DNA of 64,000 nt from Undaria pinnatifida (lineage: Eukaryota > Sar > Phaeophyceae > Laminariales > Alariaceae): contig JABAKD010000021.1 in assembly GCA_012845835.1 (NCBI GenBank), positions 4,898,706-4,962,705 of the forward strand. The letters are read 5' to 3'. The notes below the pieces were generated by a model that ran no database searches, had not been told where the DNA came from, and saw only the letters and a list, made by a program, of their open reading frames with translations. Made by a program: the position numbers and the translations under genes. Position 1 is the first letter of the stretch. Every line of letters starts with the position of its first letter. This document shows positions 1 through 11,371 of the stretch, one piece after another.

Positions 1-404
1 TGTGTGCGTTGATCGTCGTCACTAGCGCCATTTGTGTTGACGATTTTCGACTTGAAAATGGAGAATTCGTCCAGCGGTCCGTATACCGATTTGATCAGTA
101 TATCTTCGACTTGAAATAAGACAAGAGCCGAGCATATAATGGACTGCATCGTAATTGTCGTGAATAAAGGGACTGTAGGCTTTGAGCAAGAGATGTCGGC
201 GGTTGAGAACTTTTCCAGGAATGCTCGCTAGCGAGCAGGATCGCGTGGCTAACTAGATAGCGGCGGGTGACATGTGCGGAGGCACCGCCGCAAGCGCGTG
301 GCCGTCGGGTCCCTAAGGCGAAAGTTATCAGCGGCGGTAAAAAATAATTGCGTTCAAACCACTGGGACAAGAAAAGATAGCCGTCTGAGACGGTGCTAAT
401 AAAA
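1..404. other. No recognisable gene
   Basis: I see no coding signature, RNA gene or repeat match to the rest of the window here. A 114-codon open stretch on the minus strand (95-439) has no domain-like pattern and is probably chance. Confidence 0.5.
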
Positions 405-1140
405 GGCCAATAGTTTAAAATTTCCGAAGATGCAGCCAACCTTTGCCTGGACCGGTCGTCAAAGGGCCCAATTTCGTATTTTTGATGTGGGAACTTTCCA
501 ATTTTCCGGGGGGGGGGGGGGGGGGGGGGGCCTGCGGCGATCTTGGCTAATATCTACTTGAGAAATTCACAAGCAGATCTTGAACTAGACGCGGCGTGAT
601 TTCGTGTGCTCTCGTGTGCTCTACACCCTTCGTTCGACAAAATCAACGACCGCATCGTAAACTCTGAACGTGGCAAGCTCCTTAGGGGCTCTGACCCTCC
701 CTTGGCGTACAGTGCTCACTCTACGGCCGGTGATTTGTGGCTGGCGCCGATCAGGCTTCGGTTCAAAATACATTTGGCGGCTGGTGTGTAGAAAACTGAT
801 ACAAAAACTCCCTGTCGTCTCCCAACGGGCACAAAAAAAAAAAAAGACCGGATATTGACGGAAGACCACAGGACAACACAAGCAACCTCTCACGCCCTAG
901 GGCATGGATCAAGATGAAATCTTCAACGCTGTCACCTACACTTACGTGACCTTGTACGGAACGAAGAGGAGTGATCGTGGGTTGCCTCTTTCTCGAGATC
1001 GAAGGTCAATCGTGTTTGGTGGACGGTGATTATCAAGGCTTGATGAAAAATTGACAAATTGACTAATTGGGCCGCATGACCAAAACTAGATTAAAAAAAA
1101 ATTAAAAAAATCGTTTTTTCCCTATAACATTCGTAATGGA
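405..1140 (+). repeat. Dispersed element R1, copy A (inverted partner at 16.2-16.85 kb)
   Basis: This block matches, in inverted orientation, 16195-16850. Shared landmarks include GGGCCC followed by a T-rich segment, ATCTACTTGAGAAATT, GACGGAAGACCACAGGACAA and TCTCGAGATCGAAGGTCAAT. Identity is patchy, so both copies are old. A run of 23 G at 508-530 stands where copy B has an A/T-rich segment of similar length. No intact ORF is shared, and the class is unknown (decayed retroelement or non-autonomous element). Confidence 0.75.
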
Positions 1141-1629
1141 CATATTTCAGCAAACAATTCCAAAAACAAGTTTGGAAATTTTTCGGTAAAACTATCGGCT
1201 TTCCATAAGCACCGGCTTCAGCAAAAGCCAAAACAGTAGCCAAACCGTAAAGGAGTTTCAGAGTAGTTTGAATCTCGAAGTTAAGTATCAGTTTCAGGTT
1301 TACTTGCAGTTTCAGCGATTTACGATCCTAGCTTATCAGTCTCAACTTCAACCTCACCTTCAATTTCGGTTCTAGTGGCAACGTCGATTGTCAATTTCAA
1401 ATATTAACTTCAATTTCTGTAAAAATTGTTAGCCTCTGCTTTCTACTAATCTTGTCCTCCCCTCCTCAAGTTTCGTCTCACCGGCAGATCCTCCATCTTT
1501 AGCTCTCCTTCATACCCCAAGTTGATCACGCGAGTGTACCAGTCAAAGTTGTACAGAGACCAGATGCTGGCGGAGTACTCCGGGGTCATGTGCGTGTCTG
1601 TGCAAACCCACACACACCATTTCGGAATC
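1141..1629. other. AT-rich spacer with TTCAATTTC-like short repeats
   Basis: No gene seen. From about 1255 to 1420 the sequence is a run of degenerate short words such as CAGTTTCAG and TTCAATTTC, resembling an eroded microsatellite. Confidence 0.45.
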
Positions 1630-3360
1630 AGGGAGGGGGGGTACTCATTTGTTGCTCGCCTTCGTCATTCGACCAATGATAACACATCCCTTTCGAAACG
1701 GAGCACCGTTCCTACACCTAATAGAGACCTCTCCAACAGCTGGGCGCTCATTACGCTTTTTCCATATGCTACATCGAAACTGTTTGCTTATCCTATCCCC
1801 GTCCTGTTTCGCCGCCTGCGGCCACCATCTATCTCCTAGGATAGCGATCGTTTTCTCGCTGCTCTCTAGTCTACTTAACTCTTCCATGTCACATACTGCG
1901 TGTAATTTCCTCGTGTCCTCTAACGCATCCCGTTCCTCCTGGTATATTTCACATTATCCTACTACGTGAGTCCTACTCTCTAATGTTGTGCCACACGGGC
2001 ACATGCTTGTAGCCACGTCCTCCTCCTCCCGACTACCAATGTATCTCTTATTTCTGATAGGTCCAGGTCCTCTACACGAAATCGCAGTTTCAGATCTTTC
2101 GCGTGGCAGTCCATTGGGCAGTGCAGATATGCTTTCGTTTAAATATCTTCGCTCAACCCTCGGTACAAATCTAAGTGCTTCTCCTCTTTCATCATATTCT
2201 TGGTGCTTGTTTTTTGCTTTTCGTATATTCTTTCTTTTACTTCTGTCCTGTACCCGTCACACTTCTCTCCTCTGTAGACAGTACCTCTTCTTGGCCAACC
2301 TCAAATTCCTTCAATATTTTCTCGACTACGTTATCCCATCTTATTCCAGCTCGCTTTTGTGTTATTTTCTCCTAAAGCATTACCAACCATGGCTGGCAAC
2401 CTATTTTCTGGCATATTCTTTACTTTATATTGCCATTTCAACTTCATCACGTTCCTATTTGTTTAAAGTGGGTGCATTCCTAGTTCTGCTCTGAATACTG
2501 TATTTCTCGGAATACATGAGCATCCTAGTATCATTTTAGCTGCTGTCATCTGCACTGTTTCCAGTTGCTTTACGAACTTCGCGTTCCCTTCCCACACACT
2601 TCTCCTGCATACTCTAACTTTGGTACAATCACACTCATCAGAATACTACATATTTTAATCCTGGTGTCAAGGTGCGGGTCTGTTAAGATCGCATCCATCT
2701 TGCCTACTTGTGTATTACCCTTTCATATTACTTTCGCTATGTGCAACCCAAGCGCAGTCCTTTGAGATATCTACGCTAAGGTACGTATATTGGTCTGCGA
2801 TCGGTAGTTCATCTTCTCCCCACTTCCATTTGAAATTTACCGTGTTCACCTCGTCTTCGTTACATACAACTAGTGCGAATATTTCACGTTCGCTGTCACT
2901 CTCCATTTCCTAGTGTATCCTCGTGTTTTCTATTATCTGTTTCTGCAGTCCTTTGGGTGTTCTTGATATCCCCACGAAACCATCCGCAAACATCAACCCC
3001 GACACCGTATCTTCCCCCATCGTGACTCCTTGCTATGCTGCTTCGACTGCTACAATCATTCCATTAAAATATACCTTGAATAGATTGGGTGGCAATGTAC
3101 ATCCCTGTGAAACTCCTTGTAAACTATCAACATATTTAGATATTTCCCAGTCCAGCATCACAGCACTTCTCGCACATTCCGTCATAATTTTCATCATTCT
3201 CCAAACCTTTGCTCTGGTCCCAACTTCCCACATATTTTTCCACAACCCATTCCTCCATACGGTGTCATAGGCCTTCCGCACATCTAGGAAGAAACAGTAC
3301 GTGGTTAGCCCGGCGTCTTTCCTACCTTGAACTATCTTGCCTAACGTGTACACATGGTCT
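1630..3360 (-). mobile_element. Non-LTR retrotransposon (LINE), 5'-truncated decayed copy 1
   Basis: Read on the minus strand, this is the C-terminal part of a LINE ORF2-type protein. The segment 3033-3353 holds the reverse transcriptase motifs FLDVRKAYDTVWRNGLW (first catalytic Asp) and GVSQGCTLPPNLF. The FADD-type motif follows at 2979-2990 but reads FADG, so the second catalytic Asp is lost. Further on come WKWGEDELPIADQYTYL (2715-2906) and, at the end, ILGDRWWPQ and MTKASNK (1645-1887). The reading frame is broken several times. The element ends on the minus strand as TGAGTA plus a C run, so the stop codon lies almost at the physical end. The same layout recurs at 32443-33957 and, for the 3' end only, at 34.08, 40.9, 57.03 and 58.5 kb. 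The clade is not assigned. Confidence 0.85.
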
Positions 3361-3540
3361 ACGCAACTACGGTTTGTGTGTGTGAGGGGGGGTATTCATC
3401 CAGAAACAAGGGGCGGGGGGAGGGGGAACAGCCTTTACCCTGTCTTCGAACCCCTAACTACCCCAGGAGGAGTTGCGCATCATTTTGCGCTGATGAAAGT
3501 TCGCCATTGCTTCGAATGCGCTGGAGGGCAAGGGTAACGG
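3361..3540. other. G-rich spacer
   Basis: Contains several G runs (GGGGCGGGGGGAGGGGG near 3411) and no coding signal. It lies directly beyond the LINE copy and may be flanking or 5' sequence of that insertion. Confidence 0.35.
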
Positions 3541-3990
3541 TCAAAGTACATTCCGGGGCTGACAGCATCTTACGGGACTCACGGTACTTTACGGGAATCA
3601 CATAAATTTACGGGACTCGCAGTACTCAACAGGGCTCACAAAAAGATTGGACTCGCGGCACTTTGCGGGATGCACGGTACGTTACGGGTTACGGGACTCA
3701 CGGCACTCTGCGGGACTCAGTACTTTAAGGAGCTCACAACACTTTACGAGATTCACAGTACTTTACGGGACTCACGGCACTGTACGGGACTCACAGCAGT
3801 AGTTTTACGGTGTTCACTGCACTTTTACGGGACCTACAGTGCCGTACGGGACTCGCGGTACTTTACGGGACGAACCTTACGGGATATTTGAGTACTATAT
3901 GGGGCTCACAGCGGTACTTTTCGGGGCTGGCAGTACCTTACAGGAATCAAAGTAATTTACGGGACTCACAGTACTTTACGGGAACGACGC
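3541..3990 (+). repeat. Degenerate minisatellite, core TTTACGGGACTCACRGTAC
   Basis: About twenty diverged copies of a roughly 20-21 bp unit run head to tail, with cores such as TTTACGGGACTCAC, TTTGCGGGATGCAC and GTACGGGACTCGC. Unit length varies, so no reading frame is kept and the open frames crossing it are not credible genes. Similar GTAC-rich wording recurs at 62.6-64 kb. Confidence 0.85.
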
Positions 3991-4228
3991 GGATGCACGA
4001 CCAGATCTCGACGAATATGATCAGCAACAGCAGACCAAGGTCCCACGCAGCGGGCTGCCGGACGGAGAGTGCAAACGCAGCGAAGGGTGGGGGGGGGCGG
4101 GATAATTTAGGTTGGGAAAAAAAAAACAGAGGCTTTAGAGGATTATAGAGATTGTCATGGCCAGTACAGAGGTCGCTCCGCCAGTCGTGAACAAGCCCAT
4201 TACGATAGTAAACAGGACCTAAGATATA
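3991..4228. other. Spacer without recognised gene
   Basis: A GGTGGGGGGGGGCGGG tract near 4086 and an A-run near 4120 are the only notable content between the minisatellite and the Copia remnant. Confidence 0.4.
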
Positions 4229-4276
4229 TATAAAATCTATAAAAGATAGCTACGTTGCCACGCAACAACAGCAGAG
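4229..4276 (+). repeat. Direct repeat (left), candidate LTR remnant of the Copia element
   Basis: TATAAAAGATAGCTACG followed by TTGCCACGCAACAACAGC. The core of about 34 bp recurs at 6956-6989 with one difference, bracketing the gag remnant. A TATAAAA box sits inside this copy. The repeat contains the inverted words GTTGC and GCAAC. It is short for an LTR, so it may be only the conserved core of decayed LTRs, or an unrelated duplication. Confidence 0.5.
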
Positions 4277-4486
4277 GTTGTGAGCCTCGCCGCAGAGCAC
4301 TGCTGCAGAGCTAGCTCTTAGCCACGAAGTACGTCTCATGTCTCGGGGACTCGAGCTGCTGTATCTAGTGTGCGCTAAGTCGCTGGACAGAGCTGTCAGG
4401 GTCATCGTCTGGAGCTGCTGCTTGGAGCGACTACAACACCAATAGCGTACGAGTACATCGTCATCGGCGGACTGCCTGCGAAAAAC

Positions 4487-5555
4487 ATGGAGGGCACCAC
4501 GAGCATCAACAACACCAACAGCAACCTCATCAACACGGTACGAGGGATCAAGTGCGACACTGCGGAGTACCCCGAAAGCTTTGGTGATTGGCATAGGAAA
4601 ACTGGCTTCATCCTCAGCATGCAACGCCCCGACATATTCGCTGTGATGGAAGGCCAAGCTAGGCCAACCGAGGAGGAAAGCGGCGAAGATGAAGAAAAGG
4701 ATCGCAGCACAGCACCGTAGCTGGCTCCCGGCTGTACACTGCAGGAGGTACCTTACCGCAACGCCAAGCCGCGTTCGATAGAGCCAACATGGACCTCTAC
4801 GCAATCCTGTACTTGGTCACCGACAAGGCAGCGGCTCTCCTTGTGGCTGCTCACGCTTACGACGAGCGCGGCACCCGTGGTAATGGGCAGAAGGCTATCA
4901 AAGAGCTGGAAGACATGTACCTGCGCGTTTCCAACGAGACCATACGAGCGCTCCAGGCGGAAGTGGCGGCAATGGAACCGGTCGAGGATCCTGACACGTA
5001 CGTCATGAATGCCAACCGCCTGCGCAGGAAGCTGGCCGCCGTGAAGGAACCGGTCACTGATCGACACTTCACGGACATCATCGCGCAAGAACAACCCGAG
5101 AACTACCGCGATATAAAGCTCACCACCTCGACTTCAACGTGACAAAAATACAGGCCACCACGAGGCATCTACACCTGGACGGGCTGTCGGGCGAAACGAC
5201 TGTTGCTGGACGTGGCGCCATCATGACCGCAGAAACAGCAGCATCTGCTCCAGTCGTCACTTGTCACAACTGCGGTAAAGTCGACCACTGCAAGAGCGGT
5301 TGCGCAGTGCCGGGAAAAACGTACCGAAAGGGCAAGACGCCCGCAGGCAAGAAGGCTGGGTCATCACGGGGACCGGGCCAAAAATGGTGCTTGGTGCACA
5401 AAACGACGTCGCACAGTGACACCGAGTGCTACGCGCAAGGGGTTTCACACCCACAGACGAGCGGTGCGCAAACGGCGGTTATAATGAGCGTCGACATCGA
5501 CGAGAAGCCTACGATCAACTTCGATGACGATTTTGATTTTGCCTTTCAGGTTTAG
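4487..5555 (+). pseudogene. Copia-type gag polyprotein, frameshifted
   Basis: Three overlapping open segments in three frames together look like one Ty1/Copia Gag. The first (4487-4720) carries ESFGDWHRKTGFILSMQRPD, typical of the N-terminal gag segment. The second (4789-5142) carries MDLYAILYLVTDKAAALL and RGNGQKAIKELEDMYLRV, the gag core. The third (5139-5555) begins with TKIQATTRHLHLDGLS and holds a perfect CX2CX4HX4C zinc knuckle, CHNCGKVDHCKSGC, then a second Cys/His patch, KWCLVHKTTSHSDTEC. At least two frameshifts separate the parts, so no full Gag can be made. No protease, integrase or reverse transcriptase is recognisable between the stop at 5555 and the right-hand direct repeat at 6956. 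It is either an internally deleted copy or a gag-only non-autonomous derivative. The zinc-knuckle identification is strong; the lineage is inferred from general resemblance to stramenopile Copia elements. Confidence 0.8.
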
Positions 5556-6955
5556 CTCTTGAAACTTCGCTATCAAGCACCACCCGGGGTCTACAGGCAA
5601 GATTGCCATCTATCGCTGGAGTATCATGTCAACACGGGGTCGCTTGGACGACCGTTCATGGATCCGGTAAAAAGCGCTTGAGGTTGTCGGAAAGATGCCT
5701 TCCGGAACCGTTACAGCACTGTTAGCTGAGACTGCGGTACTGCCGAGTCGTCACACCAACAACAGAAAAGGTGGGGTCGCTGGAGAGGCATCTTTCAGCA
5801 CCGGGGCCACGGCACCATCGAAAACTATTGGGAATGCCAGGGAGAACGTCTGCTGGACTCACCACATACATCAACATCATCGTAAGGACTGTCGGAACAA
5901 CGGTTTATCGGGTCGTTGGACATCACATGATCACCATTCGGGACTGGGCGGACGTTTTCGTTTCTGGATCGCTTTCACTGGATCGGAGGGAGCGATCGCA
6001 CCAACGTTAACGGCAAAATTTTGTTTTGTTTCATACTACATAGCAAATGCACACGTCTTCTTTGTACTGGGAGGGGGCGGCAGAAACGTGATGAACTGCT
6101 ACAGACAGTATTTGTGCATTGTTTGCAGTATAGTGTTGTAGTATTGTTGTACCACCACGTGTCTTCGTTGTACGAGGCGGACAGAAGCAAGGGTCGGTCA
6201 CTACTACTGCTACTGCAGTTGTTTCTGTTTTTTGGTCAACAAATCGACTACTGAAATATTGTTGCGTTTTGCGTTCTTCTTCTGTAGTTGAGATTTGTTC
6301 AGATGTAGTTGCACGTTTAGCAGTACGAGTGTGGGTTTTTGTTTCTGTTTCAAGAGCAAAACAGATATGCTGGTAGTTTTTACACTGCTTGCTGTGCCGC
6401 TGTTCACCTGTTTCTTTTTTTCAGAAGTAATACATGCGGTCAATGCTGACTGACAACAGTATTGTATTGCAATATGCGGGGAAAAGGTGTGCCATACGTG
6501 TCTGTCTGGTCGATGTATAGTGGAATCCCCGCGGTTTCCAAGGTTCTGTGTGATACGTTTTCGGTTTGCCTGCTATTCCATGCGTCAAACCTGTCACATT
6601 ATCAGTAGTATACCTTGACGTTGCCAGGTGTTACGTTGTAGTTTTTGCGTTAGCTGTAGAAGGATTGATCACCCGTCAAAAGTGAAGCAGGAACGGCTAA
6701 TGTTGTTTCGACGCGGCAAAGGAGTAATGAACCTTTGCTGTAACATAGCAATGGATTCCACTTCGTATGTAAGCAGACAAGAAGTTTTAGACTACTATAC
6801 CGACAAATAACGAGAGTCGGAACTGTCTGATTGTTTTCGTAGGTCAATGCCACTTGCAGTATCAAGCAAGCGTACATTAAAACGAGCGTATTTGCGACTA
6901 GTTTTGATCGTTGAACAACTTGACTTTATGTCCCAACCATCGCGGGCTCGTAATA
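5556..6955. other. Interior of the Copia remnant, no pol recognised
   Basis: Open stretches at 5695-6141 and 5771-6010 overlap in different frames and show no integrase or reverse transcriptase motif. From about 6100 onward the DNA is T-rich with TTGTTGTA-type words. I read it as decayed or replaced internal sequence. Confidence 0.4.
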
Positions 6956-6992
6956 AAGATAGCTACGTTGCTACGCAACAACAGCAGAGTCA
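6943..6992 (+). repeat. Direct repeat (right), candidate LTR remnant
   Basis: AAAGATAGCTACGTTGCTAC continuing GCAACAACAGCAGAG. It is the near-identical partner of 4243-4276 about 2.7 kb upstream. Sequence after the core (GTAGCCACGG) is weakly similar to that after the left copy (TTAGCCACGA), consistent with longer but eroded LTRs. Confidence 0.5.
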
Positions 6993-7619
6993 GATGCTAA
7001 ATACACAGCAGTAGCCACGGTAGCATATCAGTGCGCTGCATCGAGACACATTCATCTGATGAAAGTAGTTCGTATCATAGAGCACAGCAGCAACTAGCTG
7101 TGGTACGTGCGAGTACCAGTAATGTCGGATCATTCGGCTAAGACATACTTCGTACGAGTATATGGTATGAGTTTGTAAAAATTCGAAACGGTTTTATTGT
7201 AGAAGGATCCCAGTAAGCAGGTTCTACGGCATTTACGTAGTTACCGGGTACGGAGCATGCAGGGCACAGGGTCTCCTGCCTTTTTTTCTTTTTTTTTCGA
7301 GTCGAGTAATCGATGATCGTGCGCACCGCGCACACTCTCTCACCTCCTCTTCTCCTTCGTCTCTTCTCGAGACCACCAATGATAAAATATAACAACTGGA
7401 GACCATCTCGTCTATCACCTCCGAGGAGCTTGCAGCTCATGCTGTACCAGTCGATCAACATCGATTGAGGAGTGCTTTACTCTGTCACATGTAACACGGA
7501 TCATCATGGCCGTACGAAAATTCTACATATTTTCCCGATTTTCTGCTACTTATAAATATTTTTGTCCTGATCGCTGTGTTCCCCCGTTATAACCCTAGCC
7601 TCAATCCTACACCAGGCCA
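6993..7619. other. Spacer; no confident gene
   Basis: A minus-strand open stretch (7138-7461) contains lysine/arginine runs from a T-rich tract and has no family resemblance. A coding-like patch near 7430-7480 on the minus strand is too short to call. Confidence 0.35.
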
Positions 7620-7904
7620 AGGCTACGCCTCAAGCGCGGCATTGACAAGAGTTTTTGATCTTCTGTGAAAAGACGCTGCGGACCACCACAAAAATCGGAT
7701 CAGGTAACATATGTCTGGTACTTTTTGTCTGGCACGTTTGGAGGTTCGAAAACCACAACGAAAGTATAATGCCAGCACGACCCACGCCCAAAGAAAGAAA
7801 GCCATCCGTGCACCAACCACGTGCCTGGTCGTTGCTGTTGTTCGATACTCCTGGCTGTGTTACATACGCCGCATGACACGCAGGGAAAACACACACCATA
7901 ACAC

Positions 7905-8270
7905 CCCTCGGGACGATTTTCGAGGAGGCTTTTCGTGACAACAGGGAGAGTGCAAGCGCCGAACGATGCATGCATCTGTGGAATGATCGCCAACACAATT
8001 TTCAAGGAGGCTTTTCTCGATAACGGGGAGAGCGGCGAAAAAACGCCGAGCGTTGCATGCATCTATGGAATGGTCTCCCACACGATTTCCAAGGAGGCAT
8101 TTTTCGATAACGGAGAGAGCGGCAGAAGAAGCCGAGCGATGCCGGCATCTATAGAAAAATCCCTCAGATGATTTTCGAGGAGGCTTTTTTCGACAACGGG
8201 GAGAGTGGCAAAAAACGCCGAGCGATGAATGCATGTATGGAAAAGATCGCCTCAGAAGATGTTCGAAAGC
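7905..8270 (+). repeat. Tandem repeat, about 4 units of 83-87 bp
   Basis: Units begin at about 7914, 7997, 8083 and 8170 with GATTTTCGAGGAGGC-like words, continue with GATAACGGGGAGAGCGGC and CGCCGAGCGATGCATGCATC, and have spacings of 83, 86 and 87 bp. Short in-frame peptide echoes (KEAFLDNGESGE and KEAFFDNGESGR) follow from the DNA repeat and are not evidence of a gene. Confidence 0.85.
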
Positions 8271-8782
8271 TCATGTTCTCGGACGGCATCTTTCCAAAGC
8301 TACCGAGACCCATTTTCGTTTTCGTTGTGGCTTGGGAGACGATCGGCTAAAAACAATAATCGTCTCGGGGAAAGGTGTTATCTTGCGTGTCACACGGCAG
8401 CAACTAACAACGACTGGCGCGGAGAACAATGGGGGAAGTACTGCTGTAGCACTTCTGGGTAAAAAAAAATATCTGACTTGATGGGGTTGGTTCCTCCAAC
8501 AAACCACCCAATACCCCTACAGTCGGGATGCCATTGGTGTTTTTGCTAAATTTTTCGTAAGACGCCTAAAACGTCATGGAGTCATTCTTAAGGAAAAACG
8601 CACAAAATTATCGAAAAGTCAGTTTCTTGGCGGGGGGCAGACTTTAAGACCACCGGATCGTTCATGGAGAAAAAGCGCACAGCACTATCGAAACGTCAGT
8701 TTTGGGTGGGGTCACAGAGCGCCTAAGAAAAATAAGGCGCACCACCCCCGTCGCAGCATGCCAACCTATCGGCTTCCTTTAC
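8271..8782. other. Spacer downstream of the membrane-protein exons
   Basis: No further exon of the minus-strand gene could be fixed here. Two similar sentences (AAACGTCATGGAG near 8570 and CGAAACGTCAGTTTTGG near 8690) suggest a short local duplication. Confidence 0.3.
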
Positions 8783-8958
8783 CTCGACGCGCTCGACTCC
8801 TCCGAATCCATCCGTCCTAAGCAGAACCCACAGAGCCGACCCGAAAGCAAGCAGCGGGAACAAAACCTGAACAAAAAAAAAAAAAAATGCATAAAACGGG
8901 GAGGTGAGGGGCAACGTACTCACTTCATACATAGCCGTAATCATAAGATCATGCACCT
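8783..8958 (-). CDS. Exon pair of an unidentified membrane protein (partial)
   Basis: On the minus strand an acceptor CCCCTCCCCTAG opens a 35-nt exon (8924-8958, VHDLMITAMYE) that ends at a strong GTGAGT donor. A 57-nt candidate intron with a run of T before TTCAG leads to an 84-nt exon (8783-8866, VLFPLLAFGSALWVLLR then TDGFGGVERVE) that ends at GTAAAG. The phases agree (0/0). The second exon contains a clear hydrophobic helix followed by a positive charge, as in a transmembrane segment. The 57-nt intron is a multiple of three without a stop, so the reading is also open without splicing; I prefer splicing because of the T-tract acceptor. Upstream and downstream exons are not firmly found. 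The family is not recognised. It may be the remnant of a gene broken by the repeats on both sides. Confidence 0.45.
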
Positions 8959-9213
8959 CTAGGGGAGGGGCGAGAAGGCGTGGGAGGGGGTAATGGAAAA
9001 ATATGGGGGTATGAATGGGGGTGTGGCGGAGAACATGATCGATGGGGGATGGGGAAGGAGGCGTGGGTACAGAGGAAGGCGCACGAAGGGGGGCGGCGAG
9101 TGCCCAGCCTATTCCGAGAGCGCATTCGGCTGCTGCGGGTGATAATTCCTTCCCTGTGGTTGATAGAGTGAACGGCAAAGAAGCAACCTTTTGACAGGAC
9201 ACAGCGAACGTAC

Positions 9214-9489
9214 CTGGCAGATAACAAACCGGTTGAGAGTTGCTTCTCTATACACAGGAAAACAGGCGGCACCAGCGGAGGCCAAGGATGACTCTCGCCC
9301 CCGCCGCCTCGAAGCTCCTGTTATCACTATCCCCTCCGCCCCCCCAAAGCAAAATGTGCCTCGTTCGAGTTCGTGGAAAACGACGGGCTCGCAAAGGAAG
9401 GTTGTATGGCAGCGCAGTTCAGCATTTCGGCGCATCGTTTTTCCTCGGTATCGCGCGACCATACCAAAGCAATAACACGAACACGGCAC
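9214..9489 (-). CDS. Candidate upstream exon, unknown product
   Basis: An open stretch on the minus strand ends at a textbook donor, CAG followed by GTACGT (exon end 9214), with residues FPVYREATLNRFVICQ before it. It lies upstream of the 8.8-8.96 kb exons on the same strand, but its phase (0) does not fit the next exon's phase (1). Either an intermediate exon is missing or the two are unrelated. The start is undefined. No domain is recognised. Confidence 0.25.
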
Positions 9490-9720
9490 GGCGACGGCTG
9501 CTACGGCGACAACATCAACGTCAACAGCAACAACACTGACAACACCAACAGTACAATAACAACAGCCACCACCAGCCTCGCCCCCGCAACCACTGCATCA
9601 ACTACACTTACCACTACCACCACAACCACACCTACCGCCGATACCTACACCCCGCGTACGATCACCAGAGCCACCAACAAGCCAACATCACCAACATGAC
9701 AACCCCTCCCCGCCCCCCCC
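9445..9720 (+). repeat. AAC/ACC-rich low-complexity tract
   Basis: An imperfect trinucleotide tract (AACAACAC, CACCACCAC, ACAACCACAC) whose plus-strand translation is a Thr/Asn run. It ends in C runs near 9711 and 9754. It looks like an expanded microsatellite rather than a gene. Confidence 0.75.
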
Positions 9721-10580
9721 ATCAACACCGCCTACACCAACGCCACAACCCCGCCCCCCCCCTCCCCACTGCCATCAACATCGTGCACACACCACTATCC
9801 CCACCCAGTCACCTGAAAGACTGGGTTGCAGCGCCTTGACATGATGCTGTGGTGCACACACTCCGTCACGCAGTGGATAGTCCACGCCAATACCAGTATG
9901 GCACAAGACGCGTCTGCAGACATGCATCCATTTTAAGAATCCGTCCAACCATCCATCCAACCAGTCATCCATTTATGCATCCAGCCAGCCAGCCAACAAG
10001 GCGCCCGCGCGTTCGGTAGCACAGCAGACAGTCCACACCATGCGAGTCCAAGAGGCGGAGTAGGGGATGGGAGAAGGGCGAGGGGCGGGGGGGGAGAGAC
10101 GAGCGGTTGGAAAGGTTGAGCTGTAGATATATACGTAGTCGAACTAGTCGAACAGCGACATAGCCAACCCTAGCCTTAACGCCTTTACAACTGGAAACCC
10201 GTTAAGGGGAGCAAATTACTTGGAATTAGGATAAGAAGGGGATTTTGGGGCCCTCAATGGGTTAACCCTAGCCTCCTTGGATGAAACGGCCTGTGCTGTA
10301 GCTGTGTACTGCTGAAAGCGTGTTCCTACAAAAGTAGCGTACCTAAAAATAGCTCATGCATGCCAAGCAAAAGCATGTGGAAATAGGTCGGCAACTCCCC
10401 TCGTCCTTTCTCCTGGGAATTACCACCCTGGACGGAAATATAGGGACCCTTGGACTATCAACATGAGTAACAGACGGTCCTTACATTTCGGTCCACACTA
10501 TGTTCATTAAATCTTTACCATGGCTAGAATATACCCAGAGGGGTAGGATATACCCACAGGGCATCAATTAGCTGTTGCGC
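9721..10580. other. Spacer with CATC/CAGC tetranucleotide patch
   Basis: Around 9925-9990 the sequence is a degenerate CATCCAAC/CAGC repeat. The remainder, including AACCCTAGCC words near 10168 and 10262, has no coding or RNA signature. Confidence 0.4.
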
Positions 10581-11371
10581 GGGTGCAACGTTTTAGTCAG
10601 AATAGCCGTTTGACGCATCAGGCACCGGATGGCGTGATACGCAACAACGCTGCGTTGCGCGTGTCTTCCAGAGGCGATAAAAAGTTGAAAAAACTTTTGG
10701 GGCATCTGTTCTTGTGTTTGCCGTATATTAGGCGAAACAAAGGCACTTGGTCAAGTGCTTTTTTCGCCTGGTGTGCACTGGTGTGCACCTGAGTTTATGA
10801 GGCTCCTAACCTGATGGGCCGAGCTCTGTACCCCACCCAAAAAACTGAATTAACCCTTTTAGCACCGCACTCCTGAGATGGGGACAAAATACTCAGAGTT
10901 GGACCAGGATGATGGTAGGAGTTGAAAATGGGACGCGCGCTGCGATAGAGATGCACCACGTTTTTTCTGGGGTTCCTCGTTTTAGGAGCTCAAGACATGT
11001 CTTAAACCCAAAAACCGACTGGGAGAAAAACAAACCGCTACCGGATGAAAAATCCCATGGCCTAGGTATAGAAGGAGAATCGTGCGAAAAAAAAATGGTC
11101 CATTTCCGACGATTTGGGGTTAAGGAGCCCCGTCATTCAAAAGCCGTTTCAGACGAAAAATTATGCCTCTATCGTAGGACGTGCCATGGGGTTAAAATAA
11201 ACAAATGCACCTTGATGAGCACTCCCATGTCCTACAGCAGAAGGCACGTGACGCAAAACGGCGCGAAATGCAGCTGGTGCGTTCCACAGCGGTCAGGTTA
11301 TGTCCCGTCAAAAAGGGGTCATGTACGTATACCTGGTAGGTTCCGTGCGCAGATAGATCAAAGGCTGGACG
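10581..11371. other. Spacer; 201-codon open stretch not supported
   Basis: A plus-strand frame opens with ATG at 10909 and runs to 11514, but its end lies inside dispersed repeat R2 and its composition is basic and non-domain-like. The words ACCCTTTTAGCA and CGCACTCC near 10855 recur inverted near 54760. I treat the region as repeat-derived. Confidence 0.35.
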
